A DNA stretch of 64,000 nucleotides from Iris pallida (GCA_029216955.1 JANAVB010044017.1:1395385-1459384), one strand, 5' to 3'; numbered from the stretch's first letter, positions 1-12,800 are shown. The notes: generated by a model not told the origin, from the sequence alone. Made by a program: numbers and translations.

Positions 1-1750
1 ATAGCAGGAATTAATCGGATACAGTCATCCACTCGTTGCAGATGACCCAGTATCCGTGGAGACCAGCCGGCGCGTCAAGACAGTATCTCAAGGCGGCTGG
101 TGTAACACGATATCGGGATTTTGCCCTCCCCATGCATCTAGTATATTTAGTTGCCTAATTTAACCCTAGGTGAAATTTTGGACTTTCATGCTGTGGCCTG
201 CATGATTATCCTTCTAAAGTTGTACTTTAGTACGAGTACCCCAAAGAGGATCCATATCAATCAGTATGTCACCATTTTCTACCCTCCTTAGTGTAATACA
301 TCATTGCAAATACGCCACGTGGAGTTACGAGTCTTTTGTCGAGCATAAACAAGAACTGGGACATTCAGGTACATGTATCAGGGAGGAACACTTTGTTCTC
401 CGGGGTCACATTAGTGCTCATATCATGCTCGGGATAAAAGACGTAAGGATATAAAATAGGCATATAATATATATATATAATAATAATAATAAGGTAACAA
501 TATAGGGCACAACAGTCCATACGGCTCAAGGGGAGTGAGTCCATGCGGCTGGGTCAATACCGGTTCATGCGGCTGGGACTGCACGCTCATGCGGCTCAGG
601 GAGCCCAAGGCGCATGCTGCTGGAAAGGCGGGTTCATGCGGACGAATGGGTGTCAGCTTATACGGCTGCGAAGGGAGCAATCGCCAGGCGGCCGGGGTTC
701 AACAGCATATGCGGCTAGGATCAGACGAAGTCCTATACGGCTGAGCATGGGCGATACCTATGCGGCTGGATGATGGATGGGCTTTATGCGGCCCAAAACA
801 GTAGCGCATATGCGGCTGGGTGCAAAAGAACTCATGCGGCTGAAAGCTAGCCGCATGAAGTCCATGCGACTCAAGATAACAGGGGCTCATGCGGCTGAGT
901 CTGAACAAGGCTATGCGGCTCAATTACTTGCCGCATGAAGATTTCATGCGGTCAAGTACTCAAGCAAGTCTTATGCGGCTAGGAAAGACTTTCCATGCGG
1001 CTGAGCTCGAACGAGTCTCATGCGGCTGGAAAGGCCATGCGGCCAGAGACTTGCCGCATGAGGATTCATGCGGTCAAGTACTGCTCTTCTTCTCCACCTG
1101 TCCGAGAAGAGGAGCCAAGCAACCATGGCTTCCAAGCTACACAAAACCTTCATCCGGAGCCCAAATCGGAACTTTCTTAGGTCAAAACGGGGTAGAATAA
1201 AATTCTCTACAACATGGAACCATCAAAACTTGAAAATAATGAAGTTTGCTAGATCAAAACCAAGAAGATCCGAAAATGGTTAAAACCTAGATCTACAAAA
1301 ATTAAAGCTTCAAAATGGAAAACTTCAAGTTCTAAACTAGTATAGAATAAGGAGAAGAACATATTTTGACAAATAATTTTGTAAGAAAACATCAACAACA
1401 TTTATGGATCCATCTCTTGAGCAAGTTGGTACTTGCCTTGGTTGGTGGAGGAAAGTAAATGAGAGGAAATAAATGAGAGGAGAGAGTATGAGTTGAGTTT
1501 ATTAAATAGAATCTTGAACCCATGGGTTCATGATGAACCAAGGTGAACCAAGGTGAACCAAGAATAGGTTACCCTAATGCGCCAAAACTGTAGGCCCAAA
1601 TGCAGGAAATAAATTAGGAAATAATATTTTGTCGAATATTTTTGGGAAATACATGAAAAAGTACAGCATATAAATATCATAAAAATACAAGGTAAATACA
1701 ATTTATCGGTTTACGTATTAAAATACGTATTCCAGGATCGGGGAGTGACA
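1..1750 (-). repeat. 3' LTR of element A (partial)
   Basis: On the minus strand it starts TGTCACTCCCCGATCC at 1750, directly after a purine tract, and is cut by the window start. It matches 8064-9803. In the first 360 bp I counted 16 mismatches by eye; the rest is clearly more similar. The only large difference is an extra 10-bp unit (AGGTGAACCA) near 1545. ORFs seen inside it (for example 889-1200 and 423-680) also occur in the other LTR and are not genes. Confidence 0.93.
541..1075. repeat. CATGCGGCT short-motif array in left LTR of A
   Basis: About 23 copies or one-base variants of ATGCGGCT (plus strand) lie 15-35 bp apart in roughly 535 bp, with a few in reverse orientation (GCCGCATG). 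Reverse-forward pairs form hairpins at 931-951 (CCGCATGAA, 3-nt loop, TTCATGCGG) and 1054-1073 (CCGCATGA, 4-nt loop, TCATGCGG). Both are flanked by ACTTG before and TCAAGT after, which lengthens the stem with one bulged T. The same array occurs in the other LTR. Function unknown. Confidence 0.85.
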
Positions 1751-1764
1751 TCTCTACCCTTCTT
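1751..1764 (-). other. Polypurine tract of element A
   Basis: The minus strand reads AAGAAGGGTAGAGA immediately before the TGTCAC start of the 3' LTR. This is the expected place for the plus-strand DNA primer of reverse transcription. Confidence 0.8.
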
Positions 1765-1942
1765 AGAAAAAATTTCGTCCTCGGAATTCCAGCCAAGACA
1801 GGATAGTGAAATCAGGGTAAGCAAGGCTCAATCATATATAAGTTAACTATCATAGCAGTTATTATCATACATCATAAAGTGCAAAACAAGCAGGTACAGA
1901 TAAGCATGGAATCGTGTCAATAAGGTACAAAAATATACCTTA

Positions 1943-2708
1943 TCAGTCAAACAAATGCGGATACCGAGATCTGATCTCGTCCTCGCGCTCCCAGGTTGAC
2001 TCTCCCGGAGAGTGATGGTTCCAAGAAACACGGACAAGGCTTATCATCCGATTCTTGAGTACCTTCTCTTGCCGGTCTAAAATAGATACGGGTTGTTCCT
2101 CGTAAGTTAGGTCGGTACCAACGACTAACTCAGAATGATCGAGGACATGACTCGGATCCGGGACATACCCACGTAACTGGGACACATGAAACACATCATG
2201 TATGCCAGTTAACGAAGATGGAAGGGCAAGTCGATAAGCCACATCGCCTACCCGAGCGAGAATCTTAAAAGGACCAACGTATCTTGGACTAAGCTTTCCT
2301 CGGGTTCCAAATCTGATGATACCCCGAGTAGGCAAAATCTGCAGAAACACTTGGTCGCCAACTCTGAACTCTAGGGGCCTACGATGCTGATCTGTCCAAT
2401 GACGATGTCGGTCCTGTGCAACTCGAAGGCGCTCTCTGACCAACTTAACTATCTCCACAGTCTGTGTGATCATCTCTGGCCCCAACAACTTCCGTTCTCC
2501 GACATCGTCCCATGCCAAAGGGGACCTGTACTTCCTTCCGTACAATGCTTCGAACGGGGCTATCTGAATGCTAGCCTGATAGCTGTTGTTGTAGGAGAAC
2601 TCCACTAGATGAAGGTGATCCTCCCAAGATCCGCCAAAATCTAAGGTACATGCCCGTAGCATATCTTCTAACGTCTGAATGCATGGTTCTTTCTGATTGC
2701 CCGTCGGT
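1943..2708 (-). pseudogene. pol: Element A integrase, C-terminal part with chromodomain-like tail
   Basis: This is the last part of the A polyprotein. It continues in frame after a TAA at 2709-2711 that sits in the CCA-TAA-ACC context where related integrases have glutamine (CAA to TAA). Visible are the TDGQSERT block carrying the catalytic Glu, the conserved 'LxxVEFSYNNSYQASI' and 'PFEALYGRKYRSPL' blocks, the GPF(K)I and HDVFHVSQLR blocks of the gypsy integrase C-terminal domain, and a final 50 residues (around SWNHHSPGESTWE) typical of plant chromovirus chromodomains. Such tails are thought to steer integration to heterochromatin. The natural stop is at 1943-1945. About 180 bp of 3' UTR follow before the polypurine tract. 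Confidence 0.88.
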
Positions 2709-3122
2709 TTATGGATGATAAGCAGTACTGAATCTTAACTTGGTTCCCAAACTTTGGTGTAAGCTCCGCCAGAAATGAGAAGTAAACCGCGTATCCCGAT
2801 CTGATACTATACTAACTGGAACACCGTGCTGCCTTACTATCTGCTTCATGTATATTTCTGCTAACTGCTCAGTAGTCTGTCCAACTCGGAAGGAAAGGAA
2901 ATGAGCGACCTTCGTGAGTCGATCTACTATTACCCAGACTGCATTCTTGCCAGCCGGAGATCTAGGTAGACCGGTCACGAAATCTATCGTGATGTGCTTC
3001 CATTTCCATTCTGGGATAGGAAGCGGCTGTAGCAACCCTGCTGGTCTCTGCTGCTCGGCTTTCACCTGCTGACATACCAGACACTTGGATACAAATCTCG
3101 CTATCTCTCTTTTCATGCCATT
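2709..3122 (-). pseudogene. pol: Element A integrase, zinc finger to catalytic core
   Basis: This segment is bounded by in-frame nonsense codons: TAG at 3123-3125 upstream (TGG to TAG in a Trp-Trp context) and TAA at 2709-2711 downstream. It holds the CLVCQQVK half of the HHCC zinc finger; the two histidines lie just upstream in the RT segment. It also holds two of the three catalytic acidic positions: Asp in TIDFVTG and Asp in VSDRDTRF. The reading frame is the same as on both sides, so only the stops break it. Confidence 0.88.
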
Positions 3123-5156
3123 CTACCAAAAGTACTGCCTGATATCTCGATACATCTTCGTTCCTCCTGGATGAATGGAGTAAATAGAACTATGAGCTTC
3201 GGACATAACTTCTTGCCGAAGGTCTCCACTCGGTACACAGAGTCTATTTCCAAACCTGAGCGTACCATCTTCATGAATCACTAACTCCTTCCTACGGCCT
3301 GATTCACACTCCGACCGCAACTTCTGAATCTGTGGATCTCCTGCTTGTGCTGCCCTTATCCTCTCTACTAAGGTTGACTGAATCTGCATACTGGTCATTC
3401 TTCCTATATCCCTTGGCAAAACTACTTCGATTCCCATACTCTGAAGGTCTTCTAAAATATGCTTCTGCGAGGTCAAGATAAAGGCACTGTTTCTCCTACT
3501 CAGTGCATTTACAACTATATTTGCCTTGCCTGGATGATACTGAAGATCTAAATCAAAATCCTTCAGCAGTTCTAACCATCTTCTTTGCCTCATGTTCAAA
3601 TCTCGTTGCGTGAATACGTATTTCAAACTCTTATGATCAGTATAAATCTCTACCCGATCCTCGTACAAATAATGCCTCCATAACTTGAGTGAAAACACCA
3701 CAGCTGCTAACTCCAAATCGTGAGTCGGGTAATTCTTCTCATGGTCTCGAAGCTGCCGAGACGCATATGCTATCATCTTTCCGTGCTGCATCAATACACA
3801 TCCAAGACCCTTCCCAGATGCGTCACAATATACTGTAAAGCCTCCCGCTCCTACCGAAAGCGTCAAGATCGGGGCTGAGATCAACCACTTCTTCAATTCT
3901 TCAAATGATGCCTGACAGCTAGCTGACCAAACAAACTCTATGTCCTTGTGCGTCAAACGCGTTAAGGGCGCAGAGATCTTGGCAAAGTCCACCACGAACC
4001 TTCTATAGTAACCAGCTAATCCTAAGAAACTTTGCACTTCTGCAACCGTTCTCGGGACTGGCCAATACTCTACGACCTCAATCTTTTTCGGATCCACTGA
4101 CACTCCTGCCCCAAAAATTACATGCCCCAGGAACGAAATATGATCTAACCAGAATTCACACTTGTGGAGCTTCGCATAAAGTTGATGCTCCCTCAATGTC
4201 TGTAAGACAGTCCTAAGATGTTTTTTATGCTCCTCTTCACTGCTGGAATAGACAAGAATGTCATCTATAAACGCCACCACAAATTTATCCAAATACGGCA
4301 GAAAGATGCGGTTCATTAAATCCATAAATACTGCGGGGGCGTTGGTTAGTCCAAAGGGCATTACTAAAAACTCATAATGCCCGTATCTAGATCTGAATGC
4401 TGTCTTCGGTATGTCTTGCTCCTGGACTCTTACTTGATAGTATCCTGACCGAAGATCGATCTTGAAAAAGACACTGGCCTTGCTTAACTGGTCAAACAGG
4501 TCATCAATCCTTGGTAGCGGGTACTTATTATTCACTGTTACTGCATTCAGCTTGCGGTAGTCGATACACATCCTCGTCGACCCATCCTTCTTGGGAACTA
4601 GAATCACTGGCGCGGCCCAGGGCGATTTACTGTCTCGGATGAATCCCTTAGACTTCAACTCTTCTTCATGCTGATATAACTTATCCTGTTCTGACGGCGA
4701 TATTCTGTAAACTCTGTCTGCAATAGGCCTCGTTCCAGGGTTCAACTCAATGCTAAATTCTACCTCTCTGACTGGGGGTATCCCTGGGAGCTCATCAGGG
4801 AAGACGTCGAGAAAATCTTCGACCACTCTCGGAATTTGTCCTAACTCTGACACTGCTGCTGAGATGACGCCTCCGGCCTGATTCTTCAAGGTTCGAGTAA
4901 AGATGAACTGCTCCATCCCAGGAACGCTGAATATGACCCTACCTCCTCTACAATCAATTGTCGCATGACTGTCTCTCAACCAGTCCATGCCAAGAACGAC
5001 ATCAAAATTCCCCATAGGGAATTCAATCAATGATGCGGGCAGTAAATGCCCACATACCTCCACCGGACATAAAAAGCGTACTCTGCTAACTTCTACGAGC
5101 CCATTGCCGGTGAGTATATCCATCCTCTCCGACAATGCCTCAAACTCTAATCCAAT
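3123..5156 (-). pseudogene. pol: Element A protease end, reverse transcriptase and RNase H
   Basis: About 670 codons in one frame, continuous with the upstream gag segment except for a TGA at 5157-5159. Seen in order: end of the protease (VLGMDWL), RT with the [16 protein letters not shown] block, [21 protein letters not shown] and the active-site box FIDDILVYS (around 4260), then RNase H with DASGKGLG, the YPTHDLEL and [10 protein letters not shown] blocks. The final RNase H aspartate, usually in a 'VADALSRR' context, reads asparagine here (VVNALSRR near 3510), which would also damage RNase H. The [11 protein letters not shown] part of the integrase zinc finger closes the segment. Confidence 0.9.
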
Positions 5157-6539
5157 TCATGTAGCATATTGTGCAGAGATGAATGAATGAGTAGCGCCTG
5201 AATCAAATAATGCTACAGCGGGAAATGAGGTGACGAGAATTTTACCTGCCACCACGTTACTAGACGCTAGAGCCTCTTCCAAGGTCAATGTGAGAGCCTG
5301 GCCCAGCGGAGCCCCTTGTTGCGGCCTTCCTCGACCATGCTGTTGCTGCCTCTGAGGGCCCTCGGCTTCTTGTGCCTGGCGGAACATCTGAGCCTGCGTT
5401 GGTAGGCGCTGGGCTAGGGGCCTTACTGCTAATACTGGCCCTCCACTCGAGGTTGCCACTGGAGCTGGCAATGCTGAAAACTGCTGAACTGGCCCTCCTG
5501 GCCGCTGCATCATAGGACAAGTAGAGATACGGTGGTCTGAACTACCACACCTCAAGCATAAGCCATTCGCTGACCGATACACCTCCCTCGTGTGCCCTGC
5601 CTTTCCACAGAATGTACAGCCCTGGGGTGCTCCCTGACGCTTTTGCTGGTTTCTCGGCTGCTGATATCGAACTGGCGCTGTATTAGTTGACACGGCCGTC
5701 CTCCGCGGTGCTCCTGCATCATGAATACGTACACCGGGTGCTGGTGCCGATGTTCGCTGCATTGCTTCTCCTCCAACTTGGGAATGAGATCTCTTCTGAC
5801 CTCCTGTCCTCGATGCCAACCTCTGCTGGGTAAGCTCGTGCCTCCGAGCGGCCGTCAAAACAGCGTCAAACGTCTGGTAGTTGTGTCCCTCCACAAGCTG
5901 TAGTAGTTCCAAATGAAGTCCCTGCTGGAACCTCATAGCTTTCTCTGGCTCCGTTGCCACCATTGCTGGTGCGAAATGGCACAATCTGCAGAACTCTGCT
6001 GCATACCCATCTACGGTCTTGCCTGCTTGCTTGAGACTGATGAACTTCTGCTGGAGCTCATATCGAGCTACTACGCCAAAATACTTGGCCTTGAATCTGT
6101 CACTGAAGGTGGTCCAACGAACAGGGCGTCTTGTACCAACTTCTTCTGATGCCCACCAGTCGCGGGCAAGATCCTGAAGTACCAGTTTGACCTGATCAAC
6201 CTTCTCATCATCTGGAACCTTGGCTGCCACAAGAATGGCTTTGATGTCTTGAATCCATGCATCCGCAGTGATGGCATCCTCCGTGCCATCAAAATACCTC
6301 GGGTTCAAGCGACGAAACCTTCCTGATGCTTCCGAGTCAACCCCGGCACTCCTCTCAAGAGTTAACTGAATCCCTTGGTTCAGCAACACGTTCTGCTCCT
6401 GCTGCCGAGTCTGTTGCTGTTGGTTAGTGTCAAGAAACCCCCGGATGATCTCCAGGAGTACTACGGCGTCTGGTACGGCCGTCGCTGCTGGTGCTGCAGG
6501 AGTTTCAATAACCTGCGGCTGCACTGCCTCTGGTTTCAT
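5157..6539 (-). pseudogene. gag: Element A Gag and start of protease
   Basis: Retrotrans_gag-type capsid domain (RYFDGTEDAITADAWIQDI through the WWASEE and FKAKYF blocks), followed by two CCHC knuckles. The first, CTFCGKAGHTREVY, has lost its last cysteine (Tyr). The second, CLRCGSSDHRISTC, is intact. The segment ends at the protease active site DSGATHSF, then TGA at 5157-5159 (CGA to TGA class). The first ATG is at 6539. The frame is open without any ATG back to about 6660, where TTCTTCTCTGTAG resembles a 3' splice site, so the true N-terminus is uncertain and could come from a spliced leader. Confidence 0.85.
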
Positions 6540-6846
6540 TTCTGCTCGTGCCTGCACTGGAGAAGGTTCTCTCCCCTGTTGCTGCCCAGTCGAGCCATGC
6601 TCTTGCTGCTCTTCCTCATGGGCCTCATCCGCTACTGAGAATGAAGCACCCCTACAGAGAAGAATATAAGATTATCAAGTCCGAACGAAGAAGATTTCGA
6701 GGATGCAAGTCAGGTTAGAGATCAAGGCAAGGACAGAGAATTCGAAACAGAATTTTAAGGAGAACAAGTTTTGATTGAGACTCCTAATAATTCGCAATAT
6801 CCCACAAGTCTGAAAATCGGACCTGCATGGGCCACCACTAAAACCT
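6540..6846 (-). other. Element A leader between 5' LTR and gag
   Basis: About 300 bp of untranslated leader. A primer binding site should lie just left of 6847 on the plus strand, but the adjacent minus-strand bases (AGGTTTTAGTGGTGGCCC) do not match the initiator-Met tRNA 3' end that I know, so I leave the primer unassigned. A pyrimidine-rich tract followed by TGTAG lies near 6655. Confidence 0.5.
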
Positions 6847-9803
6847 TGTCACGCCCCAGTACCGAGATACGGAGACGGACTAGGCCAGCTGCACCATATG
6901 AGGTACGTAACGTCATACGGCGATCGTGGCTGTCGAGAGACTAGGGGGTACATGCTACAATCAAGTCTCCTATGGTCCCATAGAGTTTTATGTCTCAATC
7001 AATCAAATCACATCAGCAAATAGATGAACATTAAAGATAAAGCAGTAAGGCATCCCCGACGCTTTATCAAAATGATCATGAGAGACTAGCTTTATAATTT
7101 AGCTATCTCAGAGGGTCAGGAGTACAAAATTATACACAGTTGCAGTCTGTTTAATTATAATTATGTACTGGCACAAAATATCGAGTAATCCGACTAACAG
7201 GTGCCGGTGGCTAAACGCCGCAAAAGTATAAGCAGGAGTGGTGGAGAAGAAACCCACTCGAGTCCCCGAACTGCCATGCTCCTAGTATGCACAATGGATG
7301 TCGGGGAGGAAGATAGTGTCCTCTGGCTCTGCTACGAGATCTGGCCAAACAAAACCAGCGGGGTCAGCCCCGAATAGCAAGTACCGCCAAAGGGGCACAA
7401 GAGTTAAGACTAAAAACCCAGTTAATAGAATGATTGATAATAGTAATACTTATGCTACCATTATAGGATAACGCCACATCCTCGAACCCATATGGCACCC
7501 TTACAACCAAACAAGGACAAAAGGTGCCGCATGGAGTCGGGACGCGTCGTACTCTATAAATTTTGCATAAGTTAAAGGGTATAAACAATAAAATCTCCTG
7601 ATCGTGACTTCGGTCGATAGCCTATCGCAGCACAATAACCAATCCAACAATCAAACAAGAACATGGGTTGGATCATGTACCATGATAGACCATGTTCCTC
7701 AGTCATTCACAGAAGTAGCACTTCACAACCAGAATAAGTCTTCCGTTCATAACTTCGGTCTACAGCCTATTATAGTACGACAACCAACCCAACAATCAAA
7801 CAAGAACATGGGTTGGATCACGTACCATGACAGTCCGCTTCCCTCAGTTACTCACGGGAGGTAATATGGTACAAGCAAGTCGTTTTCACGGCCAATCAAG
7901 TCTACGAGTTTCTAGTGGGACGAGGTTATCCTCGCATCATGTTAATAGAAAATCCTCAGATCGTATCTTTCCAGCAAGGCTAGCCAACCCAGGGGTTCGC
8001 GTAGACAGGTATGATTGAGCACAGGTCCCTCGCAAGGCCACCTTGCTAAAACATATAATATATAGCAGGAATTAATCGGATACAGTCATCCACTCGTTGC
8101 AGATGACACAGTATCCGTGGAGACCAGCCGGCGCATCAAGACAGTATCTTATGGCGGCTGGTGTAACACGATCTCGAGATTTTGCCCTCCCCATGCATCT
8201 AGTATATTTAGTTGCCTAATTTAACCCTGGGTGAAATCTTGGACTTTCATGCTATGGCCTACATGATTATCCTCCTAAAGTCGTACTTTAGTACGAGTAC
8301 CCCAAAGAGGATCCATGTCAATCAGTATGTCAACATTTTCTACCCTCCTTAGTGTAATGCATCATTGCAAATACGCCACGTGGAGTTACGAGTCTTTTGT
8401 CGAGCATGAACAAGAACTGGGACATTCAGGTACATGTATCAGGGAGGAACACTTTGTTCTCCGGGGTCACATTAGTGCTCATATCGTGCTCGGGACAAAA
8501 GGCGTAAGGATATAAAATGGGCATATAATATATATATATATAATAATAATAATAAGGTAACAATATAGGGCACAACAGTCCATACGGCTCAAGGGGAGTG
8601 AGTCCATGCGGCTGGGTCAATACCGGTTCATGCGGCTGGGACTGCACGCTCATGCGGGTCAGGGAGCCCAAGGCGCATGCTGCTGGAAAGGCGGGTTCAT
8701 GCGGACGAAGGGGTGTCAGCTTATACGGCTGCGAAGGGAGCAATCGCCAGGCGGTCGGGGTTCAACAGCATATGCGGCTAGGATCAGACGAAGTCCTATG
8801 CGGCTGAGCATGGGCGATACCTATGCGGCTGGATGATGGATGGGCTTTATGCGGCCCAAAACAGTAGCACATATGCGGCTGGGTGCAAAAGAACTCATGC
8901 GGCTGAAAGCTAGCCGCATGAAGTCCATGCGACTCAAGATAACAGGGGCTCATGCGGCTGAGTCTGAACAAGGCTATGCGGCTCAATTACTTGCCGCATG
9001 AAGATTTCATGCGGTCAAGTACTCAAGCAAGTCTTATGCGGCTAGAAAAGACTTTCCATGCGGCTGAGCTCGAACGAGTCTCATGCGGCTGGAAAGGCCA
9101 TGCGGCCAGAGACTTGTCGCATGAGGATTCATGCGGTCAAGTACTGCTCTTCTTCTCCACCTGTCCGAGAAGAGGAGCCAAGCAACCATGGCTTCCAAGC
9201 TACACAAAACCTTCATCCGGAGCCCAAATCGAAACTTCCTTAGGTCAAAATGGGGTAGAATAAAATTCTCTACAACATGGAACCATCAAAACTTGAAAAT
9301 AATGAAGTTTGCTAGATCAAAACCAAGAAGATCCGAAAATGGTTAAAATCTAGATCTACAAAAATTAAAGCTTCAAAATGGAAAACTTCAAGTTCTAAAC
9401 TAGTATAGAATAAGGAGAAGAACATATTTTGACAAATAATTTTGTAAGAAAACATCAACAACATTTATGGATCCATCTCTTGAGCAAGTTGGTACTTGCC
9501 TTGGTTGGTGGAGGAAAGTAAATGAGAGAAAATAAATGAGAGGAGAGAGTATGAGTTGAGTTTATTATATAGAATCTTGAACCCATGGGTTCATGATGAA
9601 CCAAGGTGAACCAAGAATAGGTTACCCTAATGAGCCAAAACTGTAGGCCGAAATGCAGAAAATAAATTAGGAAATAATATTTTGTCGAATATTTTTGGGA
9701 AATACATGAAAAAGTACAGCATATAAATATCATAAAAATACAAGGTAAATACAATTTATCGGTTTACGTATTAAAATACGTATTCCAGGATCGGGGAGTG
9801 ACA
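6847..9803 (-). repeat. 5' LTR of element A
   Basis: About 2.96 kb. The ends form the short inverted repeat typical of LTRs: plus-strand left end TGTCACGCCCC at 6847, right end GGGGAGTGACA at 9803. The part 8064-9803 is repeated at 1-1750. A TATA-like CTATATAATAAAC on the minus strand lies near 9570, about 230 bp inside the LTR, and is altered to a TTTAATA form in the left copy. The portion 6847-8063 has no second copy inside the window because the left LTR is cut. It holds two related stretches near 7605-7690 and 7745-7835 (AACAATCAAACAAGAACATG shared), a local tandem duplication. Confidence 0.88.
8604..9138. repeat. CATGCGGCT short-motif array in right LTR of A
   Basis: Second copy of the array at 541-1075, with the same spacing and the same two hairpins (near 994-1014 and 1117-1136 after adding 8000). 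One stem has a substitution (GTCGCATGA instead of GCCGCATGA). A few motif copies differ between LTRs in both directions, for example GTCGGG versus GCCGGG and CATGCGGGTC versus CATGCGGCTC. Confidence 0.85.
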
Positions 9804-12800
9804 ATATCGGTATCGCCGGTATTTGCGCCCCAACCACTGGAAGATTATACATGAGCTCCCGAAGCCATTCTGCTTCCTCGGCTGCGGTATCAAGTGCAAA
9901 GAACTCAGATTCCATGGATGACCGCGAGATCATAGTCTGCTTCTTCGACTTCCACGATATAGCAGCTCCATCCATTGTGAAAATATATCCACCTGTGGAC
10001 CTCTCGCTCTCCACCTCTGAGCACCAACTGGCATCACTAAAGCCTTCCACTACCGACGGATCTTCGCTGTAGTACAGTGAATATGTCTGAGTCTTCTTGA
10101 GATATCTCAAAACCCGTTCCACAGCTTTCCAGTGTTCAACACCTGGATTGCTCGTACAATGACTCAGCATTCCCACGACGAAAGCTATGTCAGGCCTTGT
10201 GGCAGTAGTAGCATACATCAAACTCCCGATTACGCTTGTATACTCCAGCTGCCTGACGCTTTCCCCTGAATTAGGCTTCAGCTTCAGATCACACTTGTAC
10301 GGCGTATCGATCCCTGGAAGATCCCGATACCCATAACGAGTGATCATTTTCTCAATATAATGAGACTGTGACAGCGCTAGTCCAGTATCTGTCCGGATGA
10401 TCTTGATCCCTAAGATCACATCAGCTTCCCCCAAGTCCTTCATACTGAACTTGCTTGAGATGAATTTCTTTGTCTCCGTGACACATCTAATATCCGTATC
10501 TAGGATAAGCATGTCGTCCACGTACAGACAAACGATCACACCTCTTCCATCAGCGAACTTCGTGTAAACACACTTGTCCGTATCGCTGACCTTGTATCCA
10601 TTTGACCTTATAACTTTGTCAAATTTCTCATGCCACATCTTGGGAGCCTGTTTAAGACCGTACAAGGATTTCACCAACTTGCAGACTTTGTCTTCAAGAC
10701 CTCTGATGACAAATCCCTCTGACTGTTGCATGTAAATCTTTTCGGTCAGCTCGCCATTTAGGAAAGCCGTATTCACATCCATCTGATGTATCACCATCTC
10801 ATTTATTGCTGCGAGAGCAATCAACATTCTGATGGTGGTCATCCGGGCTACTGGAGCATATGTGTCAAAGTAGTCAATCCCCTGCTTCTGAGAAAACCCC
10901 TTGGCTACCAACCTTGCCTTGAACTTGTCAATAGTTCCGTCTGCTTTCATCTTCTTCTTGAAGATCCATTTGCATCCGATGGGTTTTACTCCTTCAGAAA
11001 GATCAACCAACACCAAAGTGTTATTTGAGGTGATGGAATCAATCTCATTGTCAATCGCCACCTTCCAGAAAACCGCGTCTCTGGTCTTCATCGTCTCATC
11101 ATAGGTAAGCGGATCTGCTTCCACATAATAGGTGACAAAGTCACTTCCGAAGTCCTTCGGCCTCCTCACACGCTTAGCTGACGGCTCAGCTTGTTCTGGT
11201 TCAGCCGTTGTTTTAACAACAACATCTTCTTGGACCACATCTTCATTGAAGACTTCAGTCTTTTGTGCACCCTCATTATTCTCCGGAACATCCGGAAGAA
11301 CAATATTCTTGTGCCTTGTAAACTTATCTTCAAAATATTCTGTATCGCGAGATTCAATGATATAATTTGACTCAATATCAAGAAATCTCCGAGCATCACT
11401 CTTCTCGGCATACCCCAAGAAGATCGTCTTTGTAGTCCTTGTCCCAAGTTTCTGAATCTTTAGATCTGGAAGCTTGACATACGCCAGAAACCCCCACACT
11501 CGAATGACATTCAAGTTAGGTCTGACCTTGAACCAGAGTTCATGAGGAGTAACGTCTGAAGTTGCATGAGGCACTCTATTTAGAATATAAGTGGCCGTCA
11601 ATGCAGCTTCTCCCAAGTAGCACTTAGGAAGGCCAGCAGTCAACAATATTGAATTTATCATTTCTGTCAACGTCCTGTTCTTCCTTTCAGCTACTCTGTT
11701 TGATTGAGGAGAGTACGGAGCCGTAGTCTCATTGACAATTTCATGTTTCTTACAGAATGATGCGAATTCATGAGACCTGTACTCCCCACCTCGATCACTT
11801 CTTATCCTTTTGAGTTGTTGTCCAGTCTGCCGCTCAGCTTTGGCTCTGAACTCCTTGAACTTCTCGAATGCTTCATCTTTAGCCTTCAGCAAGTAGACGA
11901 ACGCATACTTTGAGAAGTCGTCGATGAAGGTTATGAAATACTTCATCCCGGCCTTTGTAGAGAACTGTTTGAAGTCACAGATATCTGAGTGTACCAACTC
12001 TAGAAGATCTGTACTTCGATTAACCCGAGGAAAGGGTTTCCTTGTGATCTTCGTTTGAGCACAAACTTCACATTTCTCTACCTTATCCCCACACTTGGAG
12101 ATAAGTCCTAGACTAGACATTCTGTTTATTCGTTTACAATGAACATGTCCTAGCCTATTATGCCACAACTCAAGAGTATAAGCAGAAGGAGTGATTTCAT
12201 TAATTACATTAATTATATTGGATTGATTTACAAGCTGAATCTTGAACATTCCTTCGGTATAAAAAGCTTTCTCGAAATATGTTCCCTTGATAGACATCAC
12301 CATCTGGCCAGCATTGATGTCCATCCTGAGGCCTGCATTGCAGAGTAGGCCTCCCGAGACCAGGTTCTTGGCGATAGTAGGTACGTGCTTTACGCCTTGA
12401 AGCGTCAGAGACTTCCCCAAAGTCAGCTTCAACACCACCGTCCCGATCCCGAGCACTTCAGCTTGTGCTTGGTTCGCCATCATAACCACTTCAGAAGTAG
12501 GTGTATAGGTGGTAAACCACTCCTTATTGGAGCAGACATGGCAGGAGGCTCCAGTGTCCACCCACCAGTCAGAGTCAGTCCTTACTGCATCAACCTGTGC
12601 AATTATAGCAACTACGTCAGTGATCATAGATACCTTACTAGGCTCTCCTTGCTCTGATTGCTTGGTCTTTGCTTTACACTCATTCTTAAAGTGGCCCTTC
12701 TTGCCACACTTGAAGCAAGGCATTTCTGACTTTGGCTTCTTTTTCTTGATAGAAGTTTCCTTGACTTTTAGATTGTCAGGGTTCTTCTTCTTGCTGTGGA

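Larger units (their letters stand above)
1..9803 (-). mobile_element. Element A: Ty3/gypsy chromovirus (Tekay/Del-like), 3' LTR cut by window edge
   Basis: This is an LTR retrotransposon read on the minus strand: 5' LTR 6847-9803, internal region 1751-6846, 3' LTR from 1750 leftwards off the window. Positions 1-1750 and 8064-9803 are the same sequence apart from scattered substitutions and a 10-bp duplication near 1545. The internal part encodes gag, protease, RT, RNase H and integrase in the chromovirus order, and the integrase ends in a chromodomain-like tail, which suggests the Tekay/Del lineage. Three in-frame stops make it non-autonomous. It cuts the RNase H of copia element B at 9804, so it is younger than B. 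The left flank and TSD lie outside the window. Confidence 0.93.

Noticed and set aside
266..1283. Several ORFs of 60-105 codons on both strands in the LTRs of element A (and their copies at 8315-9346)
   Set aside because: They lie inside LTRs, are made largely of the CATGCGGCT repeats, overlap each other on both strands and show no domain.
9730..9803. C-terminal extension of the element B polyprotein into the A LTR
   Set aside because: The frame merely runs through the LTR of the inserted element; it is a fusion artefact of the insertion.
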